DNA from: Isoetes taiwanensis
Lineage: Eukaryota; Streptophyta; Lycopodiopsida; Isoetales; Isoetaceae
Length of the DNA: 64,000 bases
Assembly: GCA_021234155.1 (NCBI GenBank)
Contig: JAJEKV010000012.1
Span: 9,328,448 to 9,392,447, forward strand
Direction of reading: 5' to 3'
This document shows, in pieces, positions 10,307 through 21,427 of the stretch. The notes beneath the pieces were generated by a model, which did not search any database, was not told the DNA's origin, and worked only from the letters and a program-made list of their open reading frames with translations. A program made the position numbers and the translations under genes. The stretch's first letter is position 1. Every line of letters begins with the position of its first letter.

Positions 10307-11223
10307 GTTTATGAAGGAGTTTGATGGGCGAAGTCGCTCCGACTTGGTCGACCCGACCCGCCGGTGGTTAGCTAGTATGTTGTTAGTTAGTTTAAGCCCG
10401 GGCGATGCATTCTAGTTACTAGGGTGCATGTGCCGTAACCTTGGATCGTGTGGGCGATGATGGGATACACCTTTAGGGCATTCTCTAGGCCACACGCACC
10501 AAGAGGTGCGCATGACCATTAGGGTCATGTGAGTGAGGAATGAGGCATAGTGGGCGATGATGGGACATCGATCGGATGATCTCTATGCCACGATGCGGGG
10601 TACGCACACCTGGCCGTAGGAGGGTCATGCATGGTGAAGGTTAAAGTGATCATCGCCGATGATGGGATCGTGAGACGTTCCCTAGCTTCAAACCCGTGGG
10701 GCATGATGCACTAGGGGTACTCGGCACCGGGTAACCGAGTACAAGGTAGCACTCGATCATGGGCGATGATGGGAGCATCTTAAATGATCCTTAAGCTCAA
10801 ATCCGAAAGGGCCATGATCTTGGGCAAGGTAGTAGGACAACCTTGAGTCAGTAGTTCGGCTCAAGGAGGTAAGGGGGGTGGTCCCCTAAAACCACAAATT
10901 ATTAACTAAACTAACGTAATGTGCTCCTTTTGCAGGCAAGTAGAAGGTGGACTTCAACGAGGAGCGCATTACGAGAAGATAGGGGGAGCCATAATTTAGA
11001 TTATGAACCCTAATAACTCTTACAATAATGTTTTGAATTATCGTAAGAAATAACCGTGTTAAGGCTATATAATTTTGTATAAGTACAAATATAGCCTAAA
11101 ATTTTGACTTGAACTAATAAAACTTGATTACTATAATAAACTAAAGGTTATGACATGTTGTTGCTTGTGCAGGCATAAGGTAGGTTCGTCACCTTAGCGC
11201 AATGCTGAGGACAGCATTGTCCT
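10307..11223 (+). other. Long 3' untranslated region of element A with four diverged ~100-bp repeats
   Basis: No ORF is seen. The motif TGGGCGATGATGGGA recurs at 10451, 10551, about 10653 and 10760 at 100-107 bp intervals. Each copy is followed about 15 bases later by a CCTTAG/TCTCTAG-like block. This looks like a diverged tandem repeat between the chromodomain stop and the polypurine tract. Confidence 0.7.
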
Positions 11224-11236
11224 AAGGGGGGGAGAA
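11224..11236 (+). other. Polypurine tract of element A
   Basis: AAGGGGGGGAGAA lies directly before the TGTGACGG start of the 3' LTR. It is the RNase H-resistant primer for plus-strand DNA. Confidence 0.9.
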
Positions 11237-12882
11237 TGTGACGGTCGGGGAATATAATGCCATAAATACGTGATATTCCCTCGATCCGTCACCATACAAG
11301 TCTATCCTCGTAGCCTTGTATACCATAGATTGTGGCACTAGGGGGGCATGGCTAAGATATTCTCATAACTTAGCCAACCATAGGTTAAGCCATTATCCAC
11401 GTGGCCTTAACCTATTGGGGCACCGCCACACAGGACTCACCCGATTGGTGCCACGTGGCATCCTAGGTGGACCTAACTCATATAGGCATAAACCCTAACC
11501 CTAGACCTCTTTCCAGCCCTAGCACCCAGAGACTCACCTACTCGTTCGAAACCCCGTTTCGAACATCGTTTGTTGTGGCATAGACTGGTGCAGCAGCCCC
11601 AGCAGGGTAGACTCATTCTTGGAGTAGGAGCGGCATCTCGTGAGTCGGAGACCATGGAGGCACACGGATCTGGAGGGAGAGCTTCAGGAGCAGGTATGTA
11701 GGATAGTAGTTGTGATAGCTCATCTGGAAATTAGCATTCCAGATATGCTAGTATTTTGTATCTAGAGTAGAGCCATCCTAGAACCCACATTCAACATCTT
11801 GAACCCTAATCAAGGAACCCTAACTATTAGTTAAATTTGTATGATTAGGTTAAGATGTTCTTCTTATGATTATTCTCATGATGTGATGAGTATGGATGTT
11901 GGTTGATCTTGTTTGCTCCTCTTGTATTGGGAAGGGGGGTAGAGACCTAGAGCCATATGTAGTATGCTCCTAGAGTAGACCCCTTAGTTCCTATTAGTTG
12001 CGGCCTGTGCATAGGAGCCCACCCGGCTATTGAGGCTATGATATGACTCAGCACCATATAACGGGGCTAGAGGGAAAGCGGAGGGAGGATCCCTGCCGAG
12101 TGGGGGCTTCGGGGGATCCCATAGTGGGCTAGGCTTATGGTCGGTCACTTCGTGTGGGCCGAGCATGGGTCCGACACCTCCTGGGGCAATGGTGTCGCCC
12201 TGCCTCTCGAGAGCTGCAAGTGTTGGCTTGGCTCTCGTTTTGGGGGGTTAAGTCGGGTACGAATCGTGTGTCGCCACGATTCTCTAGCCGCCCACGGAAC
12301 CTCTAGACCCTGGGAAGGGGAGATGCAACCCTTCCTGCCTCATCGGACCAGGGAGATGCAACCTGGAGTAGTCCCGATGGGTGATGCCATGGGATTGCGA
12401 TCCGGAAGGCTAGAGTCATGCCGAGCCCTGATTTAGCCCATCCGCAAAGTATGCAATGGGAGGGGCGGATGGAGTGGTCAACCCTAGCCATTGTTCTATG
12501 CCAGCCCTCGCCGTTGCCATGACTCGGTCTGCTCTATCTTGAGGCCTAGCCGGCCAGTCATCCTCCTTACGAGTCTGAGCCGGGGTAGGAGCTCTCATGT
12601 TTTATGGTTCATGATTATCATCTTTGCCTTGGTTTATGAGTGATGCACTACCCTTCGAGGTAGTATTTGTATATGTTGATGCTAGTTCTCGACGTGTTAT
12701 CGCCTCACGCTATAGGAGCCCATAGGGGAAGGGCGCGCAAGACACCTTCGTGTTCCCTTCCCGCACTAAGAGTCACCTCAGAGTGCGGGGTAGACGAAGG
12801 GCCCATGCGGTTGCTGAGCCGGATGGGGGATTTCCTGCCGAGTGTACGGCCGGGCGCCGTACGTTTAGCAGGGAGCGTCACA
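11237..12882 (+). repeat. 3' LTR of element A (1646 bp)
   Basis: It starts TGTGACGGTCGGGG right after the polypurine tract and ends GCGTCACA. The terminal TGTGACG and CGTCACA are inverted complements with TG...CA ends. Bases 11573-12882 match the partial 5' LTR. The following GTACA could be a 5-bp target duplication, but its partner lies outside the window. Confidence 0.93.
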
Positions 12883-15530
12883 GTACAGGCTCAACCCAAA
12901 TTACCATGACCGCGTCAAGGCTGAAATTGACAAACTCTTAGCTGCTGGCCTGATTTATGAGGTCAAATATTCTGAATGGGTGAGCCCCATCATCATTGCT
13001 CTCAAACACAATGGTAAGATCCGCGTTTGCGTGGACTACCGAAAACTCAATCAAGCTACGGAGCGTGATCACTTCCCGCTTCCCTTCACTGACCAGGTTA
13101 TTGAAGAAGTTGCTGGTCATGAGATGTACTCTTTCATGGATGGTTTCTCTGGGTACAATCAAATTTCTATCAAGACAGAAGATCAACTCAAAACTACTTT
13201 CACCACCCCGTGGGGCACTTTTGCCTACAAGATGGTCCCTTTTGGGTTATCAAACTCTCCTTCAACCTTTCAGCGCATCATGCTCTCTGTCTTTCAAGGC
13301 TATATGAAGGATCATCCTTTTCTCCAGATCTTTCAAGATGATTTTTCAGCCTACAGCTCCATGGATGATCACTTGGAGAAGTTAGAGCTTGTCTTTCAAA
13401 AATGTGATGAATCTGGCATTAGTCTCAATCCTGAGAAGTGCACTTTCTGCGTCACCTCAGGTGTTCTTTTGGGTCATGTGGTTAGCAAAGATGGGATCAC
13501 CACGGATCCTGCTAAAATCAGTTGTGTACTGAAGGCTCAAGCACCATCTAATATCAAAGAGATACGTTCCTTCCTGGGTAAGGTTAATTACTATTCCACC
13601 TTCATTCCTGGACTTGCAGCTATCGCTGATCCCATTCATAAACTCACGGGTGATGAATCCACTTGGGCTTGGAATCCCCAAGCGGAAGCTGCTTTTCAGA
13701 AGTTGAAGCTGTTACTTACGTAGGCCCCGGTGCTTGTTCCTCCTCAATGGGACAAGCCCTTTCATGTTCATATTGATGTCTCTGCTTTTGCCATTGGTGC
13801 TGTTCTTTCTCAGGCCTATGATGACCACACGGATAAACCGATCCGCTATGCCAGCCGAAAACTCAATCCTGCTGAGCGCAACTACTCTGCCACGGAACGA
13901 GAAGCTTTGGGCTTAGTTTTCTGTGTCCAACATTTCCGTCATTATTTGTTGGGCAGCCAGATCAAGTTCTTTGTTGATCATCAAGCTCTTCTTTATTTAA
14001 TCAACAAAGCCACGCCCACTGGTAGAATTGCTCGTTGGGTCCTTCTTCTGCAAGAATTCGCTCCCTTTGAAATTGTTCATAAGGCAGGCAAGTCTCATGT
14101 GGTGCCTGATTATCTTTCGCGCATCCACACAGATGATCCCTCCACGGGTGTTTCTGATGCCTTTCCAGACGCTCAATTGTTCCTGGTCACGGCCACGCCC
14201 CATTGGTTTCACAACTTTCAGCAATATCTTCTCACTGGTGCTCTTCCTCCAGACGATCCGACGCTCTCTCCAGACAAGCTTCGCTCACGCCGCCGTCAGT
14301 TTCTCAGAGAGGTTCGTGACTACACCATGGTTGCAGGCCATCTATACAAATGCGGTAAAGACATGGTCCTCCGTCGTTGTGTCCTCCCTCATGAGGTGCC
14401 CAATATTGTTCGACAAGCCCATGACGGGCTTGGTGGTGGTCATTTTAGTGGTGACGCCACGACACGCAAAATTCTTTTGGCAGGATATTTTTGGCCCACG
14501 CTCTTCAAAGATGCCCACACTTATGCTCGCATGTGTGACGTCTGTCAGCGTGTGGGAAAGCCCACGGCCTGTGACGCTCTTCCCTTGACGCTAGTCGCCA
14601 CGCCACTTCCCTTCAGCAAATGGGGAATCGACTTTGTGGGGCCCATGGACCCACCGGCGCGGCACACCCGTCCCCGCTACATTCTGGTCATCACGGATTA
14701 TGCTACCAAATGGGCGGAAGCTTGTGCACTTCCAGACAACACTGCTGCCAGTACTGCCAAGGTTCTCTACACGCACATCATCACGCGTTTTGGTTGTCCC
14801 ACGGAACTTGTTAGTGATCGTGGCGTGCATTTTGTCAATCATACCATCAAGGAGCTGACGGATTATCTTCACATACAGCACAGGAAGACCTTATTATCCT
14901 CAAGGAAATGGCTTGGCTGAAAGTACCAACAAAACTCTCATCACTGTTCTAAAGAAAATTTGTGACGCTTCTCGCACAGATTGGCAAGACAAGTTGCCTA
15001 CTGTTCTTTGGGCTTACAACACCGGTTTCAAAATTGCAACTGGCCACACTCCTTTCAAATTGGTTTATGGTCAAGAAGCACTCATGCCCTTCGAATATAT
15101 TCTTCCCACTCTCCGTTTCCAACTTGCTACAGCACATAATCCACCTGCTGCACTCAAGGAACGAGTTTATCAATTAGAACAGTTAGATGAACTTCGGAGA
15201 GATGCTTACATTCGTGTTCTTCATGGTCAACAGTTGCAGAAATCGTTACATGATAAACGACTTAAGACAAAAACATTCAAAGAAGGTGATTTGGTTCTTC
15301 TTTATGATTCTCGTTACAAAAATTTTCCGGGCAAGTTAAAATTCAGGTGGCTTGGTCCTTATCAAATTATTCAAGTGGTTCAACCCAGTGTTTTCAAGTT
15401 GGCGGAATTAGATGGCACTCCATTACCTACTCTGGTTAATGGCTTTCGCCTTAAACAATTTCATACAGAAGTTACAAACAGTTCTACACAAGATGCACCA
15501 CACAGTTCTGACTCCACAGATAGTGACTAA
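12883..15530 (+). pseudogene. Pol of element B: RT, RNase H, integrase (one stop, one frameshift)
   Basis: RT blocks: VSPIIIALKHNGKIRVCVDYRKLN, FMDGFSGYNQISI, MVPFGLSNSPSTFQ, IFQDDFSAYSS. RNase H follows with FHVHIDVSAFAIGAVLSQ, the TEREALGLVFCVQHFRHYL segment and FFVDHQALLYL. Integrase has a zinc finger (HDGLGGGHFSG...CDVCQRVGK) and the catalytic segments GIDFVGPM, LVSDRGVHFVN and NGLAESTN. An in-frame TAG at 13720-13722 separates RT from RNase H. A one-base shift near 14890 separates the second Asp from the catalytic Glu. The rest is clean to the TAA at 15528, so this copy is only lightly decayed. There is no chromodomain at the C-terminus, unlike element A. Confidence 0.92.
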
Positions 15531-15654
15531 AAGCGGCATATTTATATTATAGTAGAGGCAAATTACAAAATGTAAGCATTGCCCACTTACTTCCGCTATG
15601 AGCAGAGCTCTATGGGCAGTGCCCTATTTACAAAATCCTAAGATTAAAACCCCT

Positions 15655-15915
15655 CTACTCCGGGTTGGGAGCAAAGGTGATGCGGAGGATGTGGTAGTAG
15701 TTCTGCTCTGGATCCCAGCGCAGATGCACCACCACCTCCATGGGATTGGTCAGAGGGTCGGGATGCTCAGCCATCCCACTACACCAGCCATCCATAGGGA
15801 TGCCACGGTTGTGGCATTTCCAGAGATCCAGACAGTTCATCTTGCAGGTGATCCATTCCTGACAGTTCGTTGGCATCGTGCAGTTCTCGTTCAAACCAGC
15901 CGCTGCCATACTCAT
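15655..15915 (-). CDS. Small Cys-motif protein (family member 1), antisense within element B
   Basis: An 86-residue ORF from the ATG at 15915. It contains WITCKMN...KC...IPMDGW...AEHPDP...VVVHLRWDPEQNYYHILRIT. The same pattern (TCxM, C, W, A-x-P, V-x-hH-x-x-W-x-x-E, I-x-x-I-T) recurs in the genes at 56720-56968 (minus) and 57180 onward (plus). A TATA box (CTATATAAG on this strand) lies about 40 bp upstream of the ATG, so it looks like a complete compact gene. I do not recognise the family. It lies between pol and the 3' ORF, in reverse orientation. Confidence 0.6.
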   Translation of the reverse strand: MSMAAAGLNENCTMPTNCQEWITCKMNCLDLWKCHNRGIPMDGWCSGMAEHPDPLTNPMEVVVHLRWDPEQNYYHILRITFAPNPE

Positions 15916-15952
15916 GGTCGCCAAGGGTGTCTCAGCTTCGCCCCCTGCTCGT

Positions 15953-15961
15953 CTTATATAG
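15953..15961 (-). promoter_or_regulatory. TATA box of small Cys-motif gene 1
   Basis: CTATATAAG on the minus strand, about 40 bp upstream of the ATG. A TATA box at nearly the same distance precedes both related genes at 57 kb. Confidence 0.5.
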
Positions 15962-15982
15962 CCCCACCGACGGGAATCCTGT

Positions 15983-16537
15983 CATTAGAGGTAACTTGAG
16001 ATCTCATTTTGTCCCATTAAGGGATGCTTAAAAAGCCACATCAGCTTTTTAAACTGTCCAATAAGAGAAGAGCTCCAGTGTATTTTATTCCAGTATTATG
16101 TGGCAGCAGTAATTAATGCAGTTCTAACTAACTTTTGCAGTGTCATTTTTCTACTATAACTTTTGATCAAAAACTCCGATTCGAACACTATTTGTGGCAA
16201 TGGATTCGTCTCCTCAAGATCTTTCTAATGACAATCCATTGTTATATCTTTTGGGATGTAAATATATAAGAAAAGAACAAAAAACCATATTTTTTAAGGT
16301 TAACACATATGGCTTGTATTGAAATACATCATAACCATATATCACTTGAAAGATCTTTTCATTCTGCATCTAATGCAACAAACGCCGCAGCATTTTCATG
16401 AGTAGATCAAAAGTTATAGGGAAAAAACGACAGCAATGAAGTTGTTAATGCTGCATTAATTGCAGTTTGATGTAGAGTAGTCATTCTATTGGAGGATTCT
16501 TATGGGGACAAAAGGAGATCTCAAATTACCTCTAATG
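15983..16537. mobile_element. Fold-back MITE (555 bp)
   Basis: The ends CATTAGAGGTAACTTGAGAT (15983) and the complement of 16537 leftward (CATTAGAGGTAATTTGAGAT) match over about 35 bases. The inverted homology continues inward: TATAACTTTTGATC at about 16157 pairs with GATCAAAAGTTATA at about 16407, and TTAATGCAG/CTGCATTAA also pair. Each arm is about 200 bp with an unpaired centre. No coding sequence and no clear target duplication are seen. Confidence 0.75.
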
Positions 16538-17016
16538 CGACGTGGACCAATCCGACAACTTGCCGACGTGGTTGCAATGCAAGGCCGTTTCTAAATTGGA
16601 ATCTTTTATCCCGCCGCATATCTAGCCATGGTACCTTCTGACACCTTCGTTTTAATGATATCCCACTTCGAGTTGCCCGCATTAAATGACATTCCTTCTT
16701 TTCACGCCCGTCGAACATTAATATGTGTACCTTCGCCAGCTGTCACATCCGATTGCTCATTTATGTCTCATCTCCACCGTCCATTGCTTCTCCCTTCACT
16801 GCTTGGGGACTTAGCCAAATTTTTGCCTCTCAATCGCCTCCTTTGCATCTATCGCCACCTGGCCTCATCAACGGTTACTGTTTCCTTCTCATCACGCCCC
16901 TTCGCCACACCTTGTGAGCCCTAAAACCTTTTCGTCCATCTTCGTTTTCGTCTTCTGCTCTCCGCCCTCCGGCTTCTCCAGACAGTTCTCCCTGTTCCTT
17001 TCCGACGCTCTTTGCC

Positions 17017-20000
17017 ATGGTTGCTTCACCCAAATTTCCTCAACTTCAAGCTTCTGCTCCAAGGGATCCGGCTCTTTTTGAGTCCGTGGTCTTCTCCACA
17101 CCCACCTTTCGCGAAGCGCTTGTTGGTCCGAGTCGAGAAGTGGCGGAACGCCAGGGGCTTTACGAATTCTCACAACAGGATCTCCCTGCACCAAATCCGG
17201 AGCAATTGAAGCAGTTTGTCGCTCATATCATCAACAGCCCGGAAGGATACACAAGCACGGTCGATGGCACCACCATTTTGCTTACTCAGGCTCTGATTTC
17301 TGAGGTATTCCACATTCCTTTGAAACGACCTTCTTTATCTTGGGCTGCCTTACAGGACCTGGATGTCACTCAGTTTGGCGCTGTTCCTTATCAAGCCAAT
17401 ATGCATCGCCTCACAAACATTGCAAAGACCCACAACACTTTTGTCAAGTTTTTGTGGCGCAAATTGCTTGGGTATTCTATCAAGAACACCCATATCAATA
17501 AACAATTCTACAATGTTGTTATCACGGCCATCCGCTCCACACATCATATTGATTGGCCACAAATGCTGTTCTTCAGACTTCTTCATGAAGTAGATCGCAT
17601 TAGGGCCGCCCCCTCTTCAGTCTTTGAAGCCTCAGTGGGTGCCCATCTTCAAGCCCTCATCTGTCATTACCTTCCTCTCCCTGGCTCACCTTCCATTTCT
17701 CATACCTCCACTCATCAATCTTTTCATTCCCTTCCTCAAAACCAACAGGCTGAAACTTCACGCCCTTCTTCTCCTGGTCATGTTCAACACAACGCCACGC
17801 ATGTCACTGTCTCCTCTTCCTCCACAGAATCCATGCCCTCCACTTCTCATCATGTCTCTCAGACGTCACAAACACGGCAACACCAGGACCCTGCACCTCC
17901 ACATCCTCGCCAGCTCCTGTATCAATACCAGCAGGATGTTCAAGCTGTTGTCCTCAAGTTACAAGAATCCCAAGAAGTTCTCATGAATGGCGTTCAAGCG
18001 TCCCTGGAGGCATCGGAAGCTGTTCACAGGGATCTTCAAGTTGCCAACACGCAAGTTCAATCCCTGGAAGCCAAACTTCAGGAAAAGCACGAGGCTCTCT
18101 TACGGGCCCGTGAGGATCTCAAGACTGCACAAGATCAGAACAGCCTGCTTGCTGATCAACAGACTCAGTTGCAATCCACCATTCAGGAATTGCTGGAGCA
18201 CGTCAAAGCCAAGGATAACCTCCTGGGCGACAAGGATAAAGACCTTGCCAAACTTAACACCCTGTATACAGAGCTTTCTCAAAGTCACATCACTCAAGTC
18301 CATGACCTTACAGCACGAGATGCTCGAATCACCTCCTTAGAAGATCAGCTTTCCACGCTGACCAGTCAGCTCACGCCCCTCCAGGATCAACTTACGGAGG
18401 CTAAGAAACAGAAGATCATTGCTGACGCAGAGATTGCCACGCTTCGACTCCATACTCCTGGGCAATCCTCTTCACATGGCACGCTTCCTCACAAACGGAT
18501 CCGCGATCAATCCCGTCTCCTCCTTGAAAAAGAGAATCAGATCCGTGACCTCGACCATCAACTCCAGGAAGCTGTTCAATCTGCTGAAGACGCACAACAC
18601 AAACAGGAGGGTTATATTAATATAGCCATCCACATTCCTGTGGATTTTGCTCCTCCTTCAAGTTACCTGGATTATGTGGTTGCCAGACGCCACCTCTTTC
18701 TTCTGAAGTGGTATGCGGCCGACGACCAGGTTGATGCACAGCTCCGCAGTGAGGATTTTCTCAGGATTTGGCCGGACCTCTCTATCGAAGATAAAGGTTT
18801 ACTCTGTGCCCTCGTAGTCTTCGACCTCATCCACTGTGAAGACCCTGATTTGATCATCTTCCGAGTTGTTCAGCCAATGGCCTATATTTTTCATGACTTT
18901 TATCTGGCTGATACACAAGACAAATTCCGAGATGAGGCCCATCGTGTTTTTCGTGGCGACCCCCATGCTCACTGGTTGTTATTAGACACCAACCCGTATC
19001 TAAAAGATCATGATCAGTCTCACGCTCTCGGCCAGGAGTACATGCCTGAGCTTGCTCATCACTTACCTCTGTGGCAGGCTGAAACACTGGAACAGGTACG
19101 GAAAAATTTAGCGCATCCTGAGGATCTTCAGTTTGCCCAAATTTATATGCAGCACTTGGGAGGCTACAATCAATTGCGTGGCCTTCTGGAAAGCAAGACC
19201 ATGCCCACGGGTTGGGTTAATCCTCCACTCTATACTCAGCTCTCTGCTTCAGAATGGGACCATTGGTGCCGTGCTCTTGATCAAGACCTTGTTCGTGAAT
19301 TCAGGGAGCAGGCGCAGCAGCCCACGCCCACGGGCATGGCTCACTCTCCATATGCGTCACTGGGAGTCCCTCCACGCCCCAGGTTTTTTACCTCTGTCGT
19401 CTTCCTTTTTGGACCAAGGTCATGGATGCCCACGCTGGATGGACTCCTCCTCAGATTTCCACGGACCTCCGCTGGGATCCGCGATTTGTTCGACGCTCAG
19501 ATTGGGAAAATGGTGCCACCTTGGACCATACCGACAATTGGATCTATATTGCCAATGAGCGTGGTTGGCAAAAGCCCGCTGATGCTGTTCATGGCCTTGA
19601 TGCCTTCTTGCAGAATGCCGCCACCTCACCGGACCTTTTCTTTCGTTCACCGCCAAGCCGGGCCAGGCCGCTCTCAAGTGCCTCCCCGCTAAGCTCGCTA
19701 AATCGGCAAATATCCTATCTTTTATTGCAACCCGAATGCCGCGTCGTTTGCCTTTCGCCTCGTGACTCGCCTTCTCATGGAGTGCCAGTTCGTTTCTTCT
19801 GAGGCACATGCTGCACTTGAAGACATGGTCCGCTCCAAATTTCTCATTGATGCAGATCCTGCGCTTGGGCTCAACACTCCTGATGCTCTTCAAACACGCC
19901 AGGATCTCATAGGCAATTACCACAATGGTGCCCGTCCTCATTCCCGAGAGGATCACTTTCAAACTGCTGGGTTCCCCGTCGAAACACTTCCTTCTTTTCT

Positions 20001-20030
20001 TCACCCCGAAAGTGTCGCTTTGGTGGGGGG
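17017..20030 (+). CDS. Large extra ORF of element B: N-terminal conserved domain, coiled coil, C-terminal conserved domain
   Basis: An 891-codon open frame (17017-19692) after a CT-rich leader. Residues 1-210 (FESVVFSTPTFREALVG ... INKQFYNVVITAIRSTHHIDWPQMLFFRLLHEVDRI) resemble the putative plant transposon protein domain found in plant gypsy accessory ORFs. Residues about 220-310 are Ser/His/Pro-rich. Residues 320-530 are a long coiled coil (VANTQVQSLEAKLQEKHEALLRAREDLKTAQ-type heptads). Residues 535-750 form a second globular domain. After about 19400 the coding signal moves to other frames (RRSDWENGATLDHTDNWIYIANERGW at about 19480-19560, LVTRLLMECQFVSSEAHAALEDM at about 19760-19830). The original protein thus ran about 1000 residues, almost to the polypurine tract. 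The function is unknown; gag-like or env-position accessory protein are the options. Confidence 0.7.
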
Positions 20031-20032
20031 AG
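20021..20032 (+). other. Polypurine tract of element B
   Basis: TGGTGGGGGGAG immediately precedes TGTTAGTCCC, the likely LTR start. Confidence 0.8.
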
Positions 20033-20540
20033 TGTTAGTCCCAGACGTCCGTGCACAGACTATTCATGCATACGACGGACCAAGTCAAGGCCAAGGATCC
20101 ACAGTCAGGCACAGGTCAGTCGTCAAAGGCCCAGCAGAAGACCAAGCAGCAGACCACACAGTCAAAGGCCACGCCTGCTACCAAGAGGTGCTCAGACAAG
20201 TGATGGCCCGTCACCGTCAGCGTCAGCATGACTTTAGGCACCTAAAGAGGCACCGCCAGTATTCCTGCAAATCAGGCCTCCTTCCAGGAGTCGGCACCGA
20301 AATCAGTCAGAGTGTCTATATTGGGCCAAAGGCCATTGTACTATATATATGAGTAGAGCTAGCACATGAGTTTTTAGATGAGTTTTGAGTCTTGTCTCAC
20401 TTCTGTTTTCTCTCAATTGCGAGAGCTCATGTATCTTCATTGACATCAAGGAGTTGTTCTCATTATTGTGATCTTATTGTTCTCTTTTGTTCTCTCTTTT
20501 CTCTTTTCCCTTGTTCTTTTTGCAAATCCCGCGTGACATA
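20033..20540 (+). repeat. 3' LTR of element B (right edge uncertain)
   Basis: It begins TGTTAGTCCCAGACG after the polypurine tract. A TATA box (CTATATATATGAG) at about 20341 is followed by a CT-rich R/U5-like stretch. The right end cannot be fixed because no second LTR is in the window. CGTGACA near 20539 is a candidate, and satellite sequence begins by about 20620. Confidence 0.65.
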
Positions 20541-21427
20541 GCTCCCGGATTCTCTTGTTTGATCCAAGGGTCCTCACAGAGGGCTGTCTTGCAGGAGTTC
20601 CCGAACCCAGACCCCAAACAAAAAGGGCCCGAAATAAGAGATATGGTAAAGATCCTCATAGGTGTAGATGTGGTATAGGTCTTCATGGCTGTATGTGTGG
20701 ATATGCTCCTCATGGGTGGTACTTTGGAATTGATTGCAAGTATCAAGTTCTGGAATGTTCCAGATACTCATGGCTAAGCGCCTCAGTCTAAAAATAGTAA
20801 ATTTTTTCAAAACATTGCAAATACTCACAATAGGATGTTCTAGAATGTCCCAGATGTACCTAGGTAAGCATCTCAGTCTAAAAATAGAATGTTTTTTGAA
20901 ATTTTGCACACTCAAAATAGCGTATGTACCGGTAAGCATCTTAGTCTAAAAATAGTGGATGTATTAGATGTGGATTCATGGGTGTAGATGTGGTATAGGT
21001 CCTCATGTGTGTGTGTGAATACACTACTCATGATTGATACTTTGTTGGTAATAGAATAGGGGTTAAGCAAAGATGTGTGATAAGGATGTGAAATGCTTTG
21101 GAGTGCAGTAGGTGTGAATAAAATCCTCATAGGTGATACTTTGGAATCGGTAGTGTTCTCCTCATGAGTGATATTTTAGAATCGATAGTAGGGCATGTGT
21201 GTATATGAACTTGCACAGTAGTAGCTGTGAGTAAACTCCTCATGCATGGGTGCTACTTAATAGATATGGTAAAGATCCTCATAGGTGTCGATGTGGTATA
21301 GGTCTTTATGGCTGTATGTGTGGATATGCTCCTCATGGGTGATACTTTAGAATTGATAGCACGTATCAATAAGAATATCAAGTATTATGGAGTGTAGTAT
21401 ATGTGAGTAGGCTCCTCATGGGTGTTT

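Larger units (their letters stand above)
1..12882 (+). mobile_element. Chromovirus-type Ty3/gypsy LTR retrotransposon (element A), 5' LTR cut by window edge
   Basis: Two direct repeats (1-1318 and 11237-12882) flank a primer-binding site, an accessory histone-H3-like ORF, a gag region, pol in the order protease, reverse transcriptase, RNase H, integrase, a C-terminal chromodomain and a polypurine tract. Integrase after RT/RNase H defines Ty3/gypsy, and the chromodomain defines a chromovirus. Window base 1 aligns with LTR base 337, so only the first part of the 5' LTR is missing. The LTRs are nearly identical over their AT-rich parts but differ by clustered small indels in GC-rich parts. That suggests either a fairly recent insertion carrying sequence errors or indel-rich decay. 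The element sits inside the pol gene of element B, whose reading frame resumes directly after base 12882. Gag and pol carry many frameshifts, so this copy looks non-autonomous as written. Confidence 0.93.
12883..20540 (+). mobile_element. 3' part of a second Ty3/gypsy element (element B), interrupted by element A
   Basis: Directly after the element A LTR a reading frame resumes with YRLNPNYHDRVKAEIDKLL, the segment just upstream of the RT core. Element A therefore landed inside element B's pol, and the 5' part of B must lie before the window. B continues through RT, RNase H and integrase without a chromodomain, then a spacer with an antisense small gene and a MITE, a large extra ORF, a polypurine tract and a 3' LTR. 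The RT motif FQDDFSAYSS and an extra 3' ORF fit the non-chromoviral Athila/Tat lineage. The right LTR edge is not sharply defined. Confidence 0.85.
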
